The notes under the pieces are model-generated. The model did no database searches. It saw only the letters and a list, made by a program, of their open reading frames with translations, and was not told the origin of the DNA. Positions 8,001-19,406 of a DNA stretch of 64,000 nt are shown here, piece after piece. The DNA is from Anthopleura xanthogrammica (lineage: Eukaryota > Cnidaria > Anthozoa > Actiniaria > Actiniidae), in assembly GCA_964019055.1 (NCBI GenBank), contig OZ025214.1, positions 7,129,358 to 7,193,357 on the forward strand. Reading direction: 5' to 3'. Positions within the stretch are counted from its first letter, which is position 1. Each line of letters begins with the position of its first letter. Both the position numbers and the translations under genes were made by a program.

Positions 8001-11000
8001 CCCAAGTTATAAGCTCTGTAATTAAAATTAAAGTTATTACATAAACAGCTAGATACGTTTAGTTTAAAAATGCAATAAAACACTATCTGTATGACCTGAC
8101 ATGGTTTTAAAATTGATGAAGAGCTGAAGGCCGATAACTGGCTTATTTTTACATTTATGAGGTAATGTAATTCTTAAGAAATAAACAATATACTTGTTGG
8201 AGAAATAAAACGTTAAAAACCTTTGCCCATTGAAAACATGAAACAAAAGAAAATATAACAAAATGCTAGTACAATAGATAGTATATTGAAGTTCGTACAG
8301 CCATGTTTTCCCCTCGTCTTCAAAATGAACGAAGAAAGCAATTCGGATCCAGATATCTGGATCACGCAGAATATATTTTCAGGTTCAAAGGCTGACAATT
8401 AAAGTTTGACAGGGTTTGGTGAAAAAAAAACAACGAATATCTTGCGTTGAATAGCCACTCTGTGCAAGGAAGTAATCATCGAGAAGAACAACAAGACGAA
8501 CAAATATATACGAGTAGTCTAAAATCAAATTTTGAATATTATAGAGTGGAAAACTAAAGCCCGTGTCACACGCTACGATTTCTCGTACAGCTTGTCTCGC
8601 CACATAAATGTTGTAGGTTGCACGAGACCATGTCAAACGCACGATTTCAGTTGCAATTTGTCTTGCGAAAAATAATTGTTGCAAGTTGGATGCGTAATAT
8701 GATTCAATTGCGAATGAATGACTGGCTTGTGCGCGCACTTTAATCGCAAGTTACACGACCATGTCACACGTACATTTTTTACAAAAACTGTTGCAGAAAG
8801 TAGAAGCCATTTTTTTTTTTTTGTGCAGTTTGTGCAGCAAAAAAATGAAAAATTCAAGTCGCGCGAGGGAATGTCAAACGTGAAAAACACTCGTACAACC
8901 TGCAATAATTTTTTTCGCGAGACAAGTTGCACGAAAAATCGTAGCGTGTAACACGGGCCTAAAGCTTTGGAACATTGGATTTCTCACTAAATTTAGTTAG
9001 CAAGTTTTATATATAAGATCAGTGTTTATATATACTCATTGTTGTGTCTTGGGCATTTGTACTTCACCTGGTCTTTCAGTGAAATTTCATCTGGAGGAAG
9101 GGTTGGTGTATACAGTACCACCCCTTGGGTCTGCTTACACTGACCCATAGCCATTCGTAAACCCCTGCTAATTTTAATTAAAAATATGCTGTAGGGGGAA
9201 TATACATTAGTTGGAATATAATTTCGAAGCCTAAGAATTCTTACTCGACAAGCTCCGAGAAGCATGTGTTGGTAATAATCTTGAGTATGACAATTGTATT
9301 TTCTAGTCCTAAAGGTTTTTGTGATGAATTTTTCTGGTGTTGTAGATTTATGTGAACTTGCTTTGTTATCTCTAAGGACCAATGACAGAACCCGATATAT
9401 TCGATACATAAATTATAATACTTAAATAAAATTTACGCATTACATTAAGCAAATGTGAAATGCGACGTCTAAATCAACTGTCCAATATTCGACGGGACAA
9501 GATTCGGCAGTAGTCGTATTTAATTCGAATCTGCAGAATCTAATTGATTTAGACGTCAATGCATTCACGTGCATTTAATTTCGGCACATGTGAAATTCGA
9601 CGTCTAAACTGGGCCTTACCATTGCATACGTCTTCTACTTAAATCAAGCAGTTCTAGCAAAATAAGAATCGGAGCTAAAAATACAATATCTACTGACATA
9701 TGGACTTGTTTTTAATTAGCTTACCTTAGGAAATTGATAGGGTATAAGATTGGTGGCTGAAGCATGGCTGCTGGGAGAGCTTTATTCAACAAAAAACAAG
9801 AGGGGAATCAGTGAATATTCCATTGTAAATTTTAAGCAAACTTTAATGAAACTGTATATTACTTACTAAGTCTATTTTGTAAAAACATGTAAGCGGCATT
9901 TCCTCTAAGAGGAGACCTTGTCCATCTAAAAAAAAAATGCGCAAAATGTTTTTTTCTCAAAGCATACAGTTGTCAGGGGCGGGGAAACATGTGCGTATGG
10001 GGCGGGGCTGGGAAACGTGCGTTTTGGCGCCAAAATTCTCTCAAGTCATTGAGAATACATGAAAGAAACTGCCTTTTGAAGGATGGAGCAGCGCGAAAAC
10101 GTTTGAAATGGCATTCATTACTTAATTATTTTGATCTTTATTCAAAAAATTATATTTGATTATGAATTGCAAAAAAACACCCACCCGCCCCGCCTCGCTC
10201 CACGGCTCTGGACGAAAGACTAATCGATCATTATTTATAGCCATTATTTATATTTTTCAACTGTTTCTCTTAGGAATGGTCGCAAATGATCGATAGTTCA
10301 AGTTATCTCTCGCGATCGGCCATTAGTCGTATTATCCTAGGAGTCAGAGTCGTATGTGATTATATAGTTGTTTGACTGTTCACTTGATTCTCTCCAGTGC
10401 TTTGAGCGTTTTTCTCCGGCCGGGTTCTCCAGATTTTGTCCATCAGTTAACATCAAATTCTAAATTCCAATTCGTTGTAGAAAGGCTTAGCAGAAAATAG
10501 CTATGTGTAATTCTAGTAGCCCTTCCAAATTGTGTAGTATTTAAAATTAAAAAAACCATGTGATCCCCCTTAATACACAGACCCACCCCCCATAATATAA
10601 ATTTTGACCAGTCTCTTAGTGAACTGCACTTACATTGAATTATCTCTGGGTTTCTTAGTGAACTTTACTTACATTGAATTATCTCTGGGTTTCTTAGTGA
10701 ACTTTACTTACATTGCATTATCTCTGGGCTTTCTGAGGTCTTTTAGTGTGTGTTGCCGTAAATTTTTTGAGATGGACACTTTGTTTTTGTAATATGTTTC
10801 ATTTTTGACGGTTATCTGGTAATAGAAAAAAACAATATCTACTTAGTATTTGATCGATCATACATGTACACCGCAATCGCACCAAAATTATGCACTTACG
10901 CCTTTAAACTTTTGTAATAACGTAGCCATCTTTTTGCTGTCCAACATGTAATCAGGAAAGCTGACTCTGAAATCCATGCCGTCCACCTGTTAAACAGCAA

Positions 11001-14000
11001 AACATATTTTTGGAAATTATCATACCCTAAAACAACCTAGATTCTGGTTCAATCTAAGTCAGGGCAAGGCTAACTCACGGATTGAACATTGAAACAACCT
11101 CTTGGCTGATCTAAGTGATCAGGGTACAGCTAACTCACAGATCGAACCTTGCAACAACCTCTGGGCTGTTCTAAGTCAGGATACAGCTAACCACAGAGTG
11201 AATCCAGACACAACCTCTGGGCTGATCTAAGTCAGGATACAGCTAACTCGGAAATTGAACGCTGACACAACCTCTGGACGATCCACCTCATCGTATTCAT
11301 GACACACAGATTTGATGGAAAAAAGCTCTGGACTGAGTCAAGGCAGGCATGGCCAATTCACAGTTCGGGGAGAAAAGGGGGAGATATAAAACGATGGTGT
11401 CATCTTAATCATGTTATGTGCTAGATGGGATATCACATTTCACATTTTCAAAATGATATATAAATTTAGGCACTGCCTAGAAGCGGAGCTCCAAGTTAAT
11501 GTTTTCGAGGAAGATTATAACTCTGATAAATGTATAAATCTAAATGCGTGACAAGTGTGACACGGCGTTACGAAACAGCGTGACCAACTCTCCATGTTTT
11601 ACAAGAAGAGGAAAACTGAAGAAAAATCGATATTTTAAGCCTTAAAAGCATCACGAAACTTATTCAATTTGAAGACAAATAATTAATTTCGTAAATAATT
11701 AAGTATTTCCTGTATAGAAGAAAGAATTTCATCAAGCAAATGTTATTTCCGCTTTTCAAAAATAAGAAACAATGCTTCTTGATCCATCTTTCACCACAAT
11801 ATTGGAATTGTTAGTGATGTTTTCTGTGCATTTGCGAGTTTTGCTTTTAAATCGAGCGCGCGGTAACGCTGTGGTGGCGCACGCCGTACGTACGTACGGA
11901 CAAGGGGATGACGTAATCAAGCCATGAAAAATCAAGTCCATGGGTTACCATTTTTTCTTTGGCCCGCGCGGGAGCTCTGCTATTATCATCCTTATAGCTT
12001 TACATTCATGTCATTGTTCAACTTAGCTTGTCTTACCTTTTGAAATACTCCAGTTTTAGTGGCACCATCTAACCAGGTCAGTGAGTTGACGTTGTCTTTG
12101 AAAGCTTGAATTGTTTCGTTCAAAATTTGTTTTGCCTTCGTACATAGAATAAGACATATTTTAGACAAGGCTGAAAACGAGTCAGTGACGTGGATGTGGG
12201 TAAACTCCTTGGGCACCGCACAGTAAATACAGGAATTGGCGATGTTTTGCGAGGACCATCGTTTTAACCTCAGTCTTAATCGGTAGAATCGAATCTACAT
12301 GTATTTTAAGAATAGCTTCACAAAAACGTTCAACTAAACGAATCGTAAGTCTCCCTCCAAAAACAGTTTTTTTTCTTGCTGAATGTGTTTTCAGCGTAGG
12401 TATTTTTTCTCTTCATTTACCAGAGCCACGACAAACTAACAAGCGAACAAACCAGAAAAAAAGGTAAAACGTAAAGCCGGGTAAAGGTAATTTATTTGAC
12501 TTCGATAATGCGGGGAATGGTTGCCCAATTTTCCCGAGCCAGATAAAGCGCTCGAATTAAGGTGCGCACTTTTCCCCCTTAAGTTATCTTCAGTGCTCCT
12601 TATTACGGTTATTTTAAAAAGCTAAAGCTACACAGAACAGCTAGAAGTCGAAACAGAAGTGGAGATCCTGAGGATCGAACCGTGGACTTGTAGTTCCGAA
12701 GGCTGCGCACTAAACAACTGAGCTAAGCCTGCTCCTAGAAAAGACGTAAACGAGATCTCAGCTATTTGCTATAAACGGAGAAGAGTGCTTGGAAAAATAA
12801 AGTTGAAAAATGACGGGACTTTTTTTTGAATTCACAATTATCTCATTTTAAGAATGTAAAGCAAAACAATATCAACAACAACGACAACAACAACAACAAT
12901 TCTCGAAATAATGCCAGTTTGCCATAATTTATGGGTAAATCTTGGGGTTTGTTATTGAGTTTCAAAAATTAGAAGCAAATGTGACCCAATATTTTGCCAT
13001 GCAACAAGGTTCACAACTATTTAGTTTTGAAAACAATAATGTACTAGATAGACTAGATTGATTAAATTTCACTTAATAAGAGCTTTGTAGACAATGGAAG
13101 AGATAAGTTGAAGTGAAGGCGTGGGAGTCAGCTAGTCTTTCATCTTGTACCTTTAGGTCAGAACATTAACTTGTCCTGCGTAATCTACTCAAATTAAAAT
13201 GACTTACCAAGATTTTTCGCTTTGTAAGTTGCGCTTGATTTTCACTGATATATGCAGCTGTTATTACATCACCAAAAGATGCAAAAGATGAGCCAACACA
13301 CGTTTTCCATCGTTGTTTTTCAGCTTTAATTCCCTGTTGTACTTTCTTGTACTTGAGCTGCACGTTCCTGAAAGGCGAAGAAAGCCAACCGAGCTCGGTC
13401 CGTATCACGTACCATACCATATAATTGGCCAGTACGCTGAAAACAAAATAAAAACTGGATGAATGGGATGACGAATTAAATTAATTTCGTGGCGTTGTTT
13501 ACTACAAAAAAATGAGGATCCAGAATTTCGGGGCGGATCCAGAATTTCATTCCATTCAAATTTCTAAATTCTAATTTCTAAAAACTAGAAACCGAAACCA
13601 AATTATAAAACTAAGATATAAGTTGAACCAAATTTTGTTTCTCAGTTTCACATTGCAGCTTTCAACATTCACCAGCTGTCCGTGTCGTTCCAACACAAAA
13701 TAACACGGGTCTCACCATCAATTACTTCTCAAAAGATGCTGAGTCTGGTCCTCGACCACAGAAGAAATGGAACTTCAAGGCTTACATCATTAAGTTGGAC
13801 GAGGAGGATTGAACTATTTAGTTGACTTATTCTGCAAAGACTTTGCTGAATTGCTGACTCGAGAACTTCCCACGCTCGAGACATAACATTTGCTGAATTT
13901 TTCATACGAAATGAGATGTAATACGTAATAGTGTTTCGGTTTCCGCTGTTTACGGTTCTTGGATAATCAATATGATTTCAAAATATATGTAATTAAGTGG

Positions 14001-17000
14001 TGAACTTCGTGCCTTGTTTTTCAGCCTCGGAATTACGATTGGATTTTGAATTATATATGCGAAGACTACTGCAAAACAAAATACTTTCTACTAGCTACGA
14101 AAACATAATTTATTACATTGGATTTTTCTAGCAATCATAATTTGAGGCCTTCCTGCATGTGTGTTTTTCATATTAATCTATAAAACATTATTTTTTTAGG
14201 GGATTTCACTGGGGAAATTTGCCGCTTTTGGCCGTGTTTCCTTGGCAACTTACTGGTACCTATTAATTACCGCTCTAATTGTATTGACCAATCAGAATCG
14301 ATAAATTTTGTTGAGTGTGCTATAATTGGTGTAATAAAACTCAGGGGGATGCAACCTTGGGTCCTGGATCAGTCCTGAACTTATTATCAAAAGAGAACAT
14401 ATATTTTATATATACTCCACCTCTTTGACGTGCTCTTTACTATTTTCATCGCCTTCTTTAGGTAGGGCAGCGTAGGCAGGTTAATGAGTTCACTTTTAGA
14501 AATCGTAGTTGTTGCAAACAGTTTATTCAAGTAATCACTCCAGTTGATCTTGAATAGAAAGCACAAAGCAATTTAATGCTAAAGTTCATTCGAGTAACTA
14601 ATGGAACGTGCATTTGCATTAGAGGGTTATAGTACTTATTTAAAATGACACCATGAAAATTTGGCCACCATATAATTGGGGTGCAGCAAACTTGAAAAAA
14701 AAAAAAAATTGGGGATTTGGCTGCTAGATTAGTTCAACGGACCAATCAAAATATCAAAAGAAGTTTAAAAGATTTTTGACGGGAAAGAATAAACGGATCT
14801 AAAATTCAAATCGTATATCGGTTTCCAGGTCTTGCCCAGGATTTCGTCCCGACCGTTGGTTTCACGAATAATATGGCCATCTTTCGATTCGTTGTTCGAA
14901 ATTGAGCAGAGGGCATAAAATATATAAAGACGTCAGCTAAGGTTAGTAGTGTGTACTTATTGACTGAGTGGGAAGGTCGGACGGGAAACGTTTTGCTCGA
15001 GGAAAAATGATCAAAAGCCAAATATTCAAAAGCCAAAAATTAAGGTTTGAAATTAAGGTTTAAAAGAGCGCGTGAGCAGGGCCAAAGGGTCATATGATTA
15101 ATTTTAGTCTGTGGTAACAGATTCAAAATGAGTGCGAATGGAGCCACAATTACCTCAGGCACTTCTTGTTGAAGTTGTTCAACAGTTCTATGGTTTGATA
15201 TATATTGTTGCCATTCTGCATAACGATAGGATACCTGGTAAGAAAAAAAAATATATGAGAGTAACTAAAGATAGACTAGAAACCTAAACAAGCCTAAAGG
15301 CCTAGAGAAGAAGTATTTTTTTTCAACATAGACAATAATGGTCGCCACTTCATTATCATAATTTTTATCATAAATTCCTATTTTAATTAGGCACCACATT
15401 AATCATAAATTAGAATGATATTAACAAAGTTCGAAAGCTTGAGGTAGAAATACTAAATTATCAAGAAGTTATGAGAATTTTAAGAAATAAAAAACACCAG
15501 AACGAGACTAGTGAGTCCTCAGTTGACTGAACACTGATTCTGATTCCAAATAACTTCACTGGATTTCTATTTATAGCAATAAAACTTTCCAAAAATACAA
15601 CAGTATTTCTGCTTGATCTTACTGATGGTTGTGCTTATTTTTAAGATAAGGTTTTATTTCTGAAAGATCAATAGCGGATATTCTTGTGTCCGATCAGAAG
15701 TCCATAACTAGGGTATTAGGTATTAGGGTGGCGTCCGATGTGATTCAGGAATGAGTTATTAATTAATTAATTAATATATTGTAACTTATAACAATTTGTA
15801 ATTATATTATTTTATTTTATCTTTTGAGAGCCGTAAGTTCGAAAACTGTAAATGGTTATTATGTATCCCTCTGTAAATAAAGTTATTGTATTGTATTGTA
15901 TTGTTGAACAAAACCGCTCAACCAATCACATTTTTCGAAATTACACGCGCTGTGCTGATTGGTTAGTTTCAGTTGAAGCAAAAGCAAAACAAGCAAGACG
16001 AAAAAAAACAAAACATTAACCATGGCGGTGCCACTTGCGATGTTGACATTAAAACCTTCGTTATAAAGAATATTCCTCGATTAAAAAGAACTTATTCAAA
16101 GATTGCTTTCTTTAATAAAATCATAAAGTTGATTTGAAGTCAGCACAATTGACATAGATAAGCGACCAATTTGTCGACCAAAAATTAAGATCAATTTCGT
16201 ACCGACTTGAACTAAACTAGATCCAAACATGTACTAAAAGCGGCTCGAATACTTCGTAAATAAAACAAAAGTACTTTTACAATAAGGATTTTACAATTTC
16301 ATAAAGATAACAAATTATCATTAAAACTTTACTCACGCTTGCGAGTTGGGCTTCAAAACGAATGATCTCATCTGCTTTCGTGGCAGCGGTGTTGGCATTA
16401 ACACCCAACAGAACCACAACATCAATGATCAGTTGTCTGTATGCTAGCATTGTCTGGAAAAAGAAATAGATCATAGAAAATGAACAAAAGGAATACCTTA
16501 CTTATTAGTACATTATAAAAGAAAAGTACACTTATTATTATTCGGTGATGTACCTTTGATGATAGATCTAGATAGTTGTCTTTTGTGAGGGCAGGATCAG
16601 GTTGAAGTACCTAAAGGATCAGAACAATAAACTGCCAATTAATCATTAGACTAGTTTCAAGAAAAAGAAAAAAATACGAATACTAAATTACGCGCTTTTC
16701 TTGTCTTTCAGTACTTGTATACTGCATGGCAAGCTTTTTTCACATTTTATTGCATGGCAAGGTTTTTCACAATTTATTGCTCAAATCAATGATGAGATAC
16801 TTACAAAGCTTGTTTTCTTGATGTTATTGTCTGGTACGATTCCTACTTTAAATAAAGGACCTCCACTTTTTATTTTATGAATAGAAAGAAGGGTACTGTT
16901 AAAATCCCACGTATCTTCATCCCAGTTTCCACTCATGCTCCAACCTCCAAGTTCTGTAATACGTTCCCTCAGAGGTGCGTCACCAACATTATCAATGGCC

Positions 17001-17506
17001 GTTAAGTTCATGCACGAGTGGTAGAAGTCTGATGGCATTTGCTCTACTTCTCTGGTCGCTCCGTTTATTCTTATGTTTCCCATTTCCATTTTCTTCTTTT
17101 TATATTCCTCTGTTTTCAACTCGGCTATTGTAGATATAGAATGATGTTGGTAGCCGGGAGGCAAAGGGTTGCTTATGTGCCATTTCCCACAAGCGTACTC
17201 ATAGAAGTCATCGCAAGGGTCCACGGTCAGGTTCATCGCAATTTTGATTTCATTGGCTGTCTCAACGCATTCTGTGGTGTTACAAACCCTGTTAGATTGA
17301 GTGTTGCTTTTGCCCGTTGCCTTGGCATATCTTGGTGATCGAATGATGTTTGAACCTTGATCAAGAGTACTCATCTTGTCCTGACTTGCTGCTACGTGGA
17401 TCATGGTAATTACCAGGAAGACTGTCAAGAAACGAGGACCACGGATTAACGACCATCGCTTTCTTTCTTGCCTCCCACCGCTGCCATCATTCGCCTGTTT
17501 TCCCAT
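5052..17506 (-). CDS. M13 (neprilysin/ECE family) pseudopeptidase, 17 exons, copy 1
   Basis: Exons, 5' to 3' of the gene: 17506-16805, 16610-16554, 16453-16337, 15234-15154, 14548-14421, 13436-13208, 12135-12037, 10986-10900, 10815-10712, 9925-9867, 9779-9725, 8015-7948, 7268-7141, 6847-6782, 6289-6191, 5336-5260, 5172-5052. All introns are GT-AG, phases agree at each junction, and the 2277 nt give 758 aa, the usual M13 length. A basic tail precedes a short hydrophobic stretch (about 26-41), either signal anchor or cleavable signal. [12 protein letters not shown] opens the M13_N domain, and NPVKKCYLW near the C-terminus matches the family's ...CRVW end. The key residues are gone: HExxH reads HGILY (586-590), ExxxD reads MNVAD (647-651), and the CRVW Arg is Tyr. 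Asn-Ala of the NAYY block and the domain cysteines remain. I infer a folded extracellular protein without peptidase activity, perhaps a ligand-binding decoy. The ATG at 17506 is preferred; an upstream in-frame GTG is not needed. Confidence 0.85.
5359..5755. mobile_element. Foldback element with >100-bp inverted repeats and TAGCGACA motifs
   Basis: Both ends read TATGGTCGTCCGAACGTTTC and the match runs inward for about 100 bp. The octamer TAGCGACA or close variants recurs many times on the inner flanks, like subterminal transposase sites. Flanks are A-rich, so the target duplication is unclear. It ends 22 nt upstream of the 3' splice site of M13 exon 16. Copy 2 equivalent: 28888-29284. Confidence 0.88.
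6921..7104. mobile_element. Small foldback element (CAGGGGC ends)
   Basis: CAGGGGCGTATCCAGG at the left and CCTTGGATCTGCCCCTG at the right form imperfect terminal inverted repeats, with a GGGGG/CCCCC pair inside. It lies in M13 intron 13. Copy 2: 30459-30642. Confidence 0.65.
8559..8958. mobile_element. 400-bp foldback element (GCCCGTGT ends)
   Basis: GCCCGTGTCACACGCTACG at the left pairs with CGTAGCGTGTAACACGGGC at the right. CTAAA flanks both sides (8554-8558, 8959-8963), a likely 5-bp target duplication. It lies in M13 intron 11. Copy 2 equivalent 32097-32495. A lone end fragment lies near 25213-25245. Confidence 0.82.
9450..9618. repeat. Inverted/direct GACGTCTAAAT repeat element
   Basis: GTGAAATGCGACGTCTAAAT (about 9455) recurs directly near 9590, and TTGATTTAGACGTC lies inverted between them. 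It looks like a small decayed transposon in M13 intron 11. Copy 2: about 32985-33150. Confidence 0.5.
10612..10728. repeat. 39-bp minisatellite carrying the exon 9 splice donor, 3 units
   Basis: Three 39-bp units. On the gene (minus) strand each unit is the last 17 nt of M13 exon 9 (CCCAGAGATAATxCAAT) plus 22 nt of intron starting GTAAGT. The true exon ends at 10712, in the unit nearest the exon. The other two units repeat the donor downstream. Copy 2 has five units. Confidence 0.9.
11035..11285. repeat. About 58-bp degenerate tandem repeat in M13 intron 7
   Basis: Four to five units share CAACCTCTGGGCTGATCTAA, GTCAGGATACAGCTAACTC and a following GAAC block. Copy 2 equivalent about 34655-34903. 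No coding sense. Confidence 0.75.
12661..12736 (-). repeat. tRNA-derived SINE head
   Basis: The minus strand contains an A-box-like TTAGCTCAGTTGTTTAG and a B-box GGTTCGATCC about 35 nt apart. The acceptor ends do not pair, so this is not a working tRNA gene but a SINE 5' region. It lies in M13 intron 6. Copy 2: about 36268-36343. Confidence 0.65.
13646..13812 (+). pseudogene. Stray terminal exon of an unrecognised gene in M13 intron 5
   Basis: An acceptor-like TTTTGTTTCTCAG is followed by an open frame of about 54 codons ending TGA (13810-13812). It includes [17 protein letters not shown] and [20 protein letters not shown]. The composition looks like real coding sequence, but no upstream exon is visible and the strand is opposite to the host gene. 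Copy 2 has lost most of it by a deletion between two AATTAC hexamers. I do not recognise the protein. It may be a relic carried in by an earlier duplication. Confidence 0.4.
15770..15905 (+). repeat. Retroelement 3' tail with (TTGTA)n
   Basis: AATAAAGTTATTGTATTGTATTGTATTG preceded by a GTAAATGG-containing tail is typical of the 3' end of a truncated retrotransposon copy. Copy 2 equivalent near 39110-39205. Confidence 0.5.
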
Positions 17507-17883
17507 CACGACTACAATGATTCTTGCTGCGTGTCTCTTACGATACTAGCTGCCCTTCTCATCAAAGTGTGTTACTGGAAATGATGGCTGTTGATCCAGT
17601 TGTTGTTTTTATAAGTAACGTGATTTTCTCCACCTGTAAACACAACAAGTATCCTACCTGTTCGAAAATTTACGTAATCTTAATTCATCTCGTATTCCAT
17701 TCATTGCTTGTCATATTCTTTTCCGTTGACAGACATTACCTGCTGCTTTGTTCTAATCACCGAACACTGCATTTTGGTTGCTATCTTATGTCTACTAATA
17801 TCTTCTTTTCTTGGAAACGTTTCTGTGTAGTTCACTATACTGTAGTTTTTAATTAAGAAATTGTAACAGTTGCGTGACCATTA
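17507..17883 (-). promoter_or_regulatory. 5' flank and probable promoter of M13 gene copy 1
   Basis: This stretch upstream of the start codon is conserved in front of every M13 first exon and exon relic in the window (for example 23171-23530, 24487-24800 and 40808-41187). That is why I read it as 5' UTR/promoter. No clear TATA box or initiator could be fixed by eye. Confidence 0.45.
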
Positions 17884-18756
17884 CAAACACCAACAAGCAT
17901 GCGCATCCACTTGATTCAAAGTGCTTCAAGAGAATCTCTGGCATGACAATCACAACTATTTTTTTATTTCTTGTCTTTATCTGTCACCCTTTTTTTTGTC
18001 TTTCCTTCAAGACAAAAAACTATAAGATGTGCTAAGACTTCCTGGTATCTCTTGGTTTATTAGATCACAGACAAAAGATAATTGAAAGATGTGTCATCTT
18101 TTTATTTTGTCTTTCCTTCAAGACAGAAAACTAGCAGATCTAGATACCCTAAGACTTTTTTATATCCCTCGGTTTCTGGTACCAATACCACTAGCTTTAC
18201 TCTGCCGTTCAGTAAAGAAACCGGCAACGGGGTATGTAATTGCGTCTTTAACGCAATTGTAAGTCTTTTTTTCTATATTTTTCATAATGCAATAAACTTT
18301 CAATAATTATGTTTTATGACAGACCTGCCCTCTTTTCGAAAACTTTTTTTTTTTTGAGACTTAGATTTTACGCTCTTTCACCTGTGAAAATCTATTATAT
18401 GAATCATTTCGGGTAGATCAGGCCAGGTTTAGCTTTGATAAACCACTCCTGAAGCTGTAGAATACTCAAATATTCTTTATAGAAATCGCTGGCCTACTGC
18501 TCCTTATTTCTATAACTATTTTCGTGTCCTACGTACACATCTCCAGTCGTATTTTATCAGAGAACACAACATAACACAACATAAACATGATTCATTTGTT
18601 AATCAATCTTTATAGTAGATTTCGTTGCACTTAAATATATTTCAGTGCTAATAAAATGTTATTCTGTGAAACGATTTGGGTATGTTGATTTTTAGTAACC
18701 GCCAGGTGAAAGCACTGAACTACGTTGCAACCAAAATCTGAAATATCCAATCAGTT

Positions 18757-19406
18757 TAAGGTGACTGACTACTTTAGCAAGGAATAATTACAAAATGTTC
18801 TTAGAAAGATATTTTACACAGAATTTAACACTGATTCCAAAACTTAAAAGAAAAATGGGGTGTCCCGAACTCGTTTTCGAGATAATGAATTTTGAATAAA
18901 ACCATCTTGACAAGTTTTCGAAAGAAAAATGGCGTAAATCAAGCTTTGCACATAAGAATTCATAACTCAAAAATTAAAGAAACTCTGGAAGCAGTTTTCT
19001 CAGGACATCTACTTTAAACAGTATTTGTGAAGACTAACTAAAAATATTTAAAGAAAGTTTTTAAAATAAGCTAATAAGTCAGCTTCTTGTTAGCTCAATC
19101 AACCGAAAATCGTACCGTCAAACGACAAAAACAAAATCACATAAAACGCTTTTTTTTATAAGTTTTAATAATTACGTTTTTCTCAAACTTTCTCAAAAGT
19201 TTGATTTTTATTACCTGTTGTTTTAGGAAATTCAAAGAAAAATATAGAGTCCGGTGCAAAATTCGGGGTCTTTGCCCTGTTGAAGTTCAAAATGTGTATG
19301 GTTCCTCAATACAATTTTGAAGATTGTTATGCGGTTTTAAGCGATTTTTGTGGGCGCGCACATCGTGGGCTATAATTGAACGTTCAAAAGTAGTCAGTCA
19401 CCTTAA
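18757..19406. mobile_element. 650-bp element with 20-bp perfect terminal repeats and TTAA ends
   Basis: TTAAGGTGACTGACTACTTT at the left matches the reverse complement of the right end exactly. If the outer TTAA is target sequence, it is duplicated as in piggyBac-type elements. Copy 2 has a shorter 360-bp version (42061-42420). In the second repeat units (21724 and about 44752) only the left end survives. Confidence 0.75.

Noticed and set aside
8385..8951. Overlapping 77-117 codon frames on both strands (also in copy 2)
   Set aside because: They lie inside a foldback transposon within an M13 intron and have no protein-like motifs.
9026..9409. 127-codon minus frame considered as the M13 NAYY exon
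   Set aside because: It does not fit the phases. The correct blocks were found at 9867-9925 (GNAAYM) and 9725-9779 (LPAAMLQPP).
10604..10792. Plus-strand frame with repeated [13 protein letters not shown] units (also 34145-34411)
   Set aside because: It is a by-product of the 39-bp minisatellite on the strand opposite exon 9.
11035..11285. CRISPR-like array
   Set aside because: Units are degenerate and directly abutting, with no unique spacers, in a eukaryotic intron.
12661..12736. Possible tRNA gene
   Set aside because: A and B boxes are present but the acceptor stem does not pair; a SINE head fits better.
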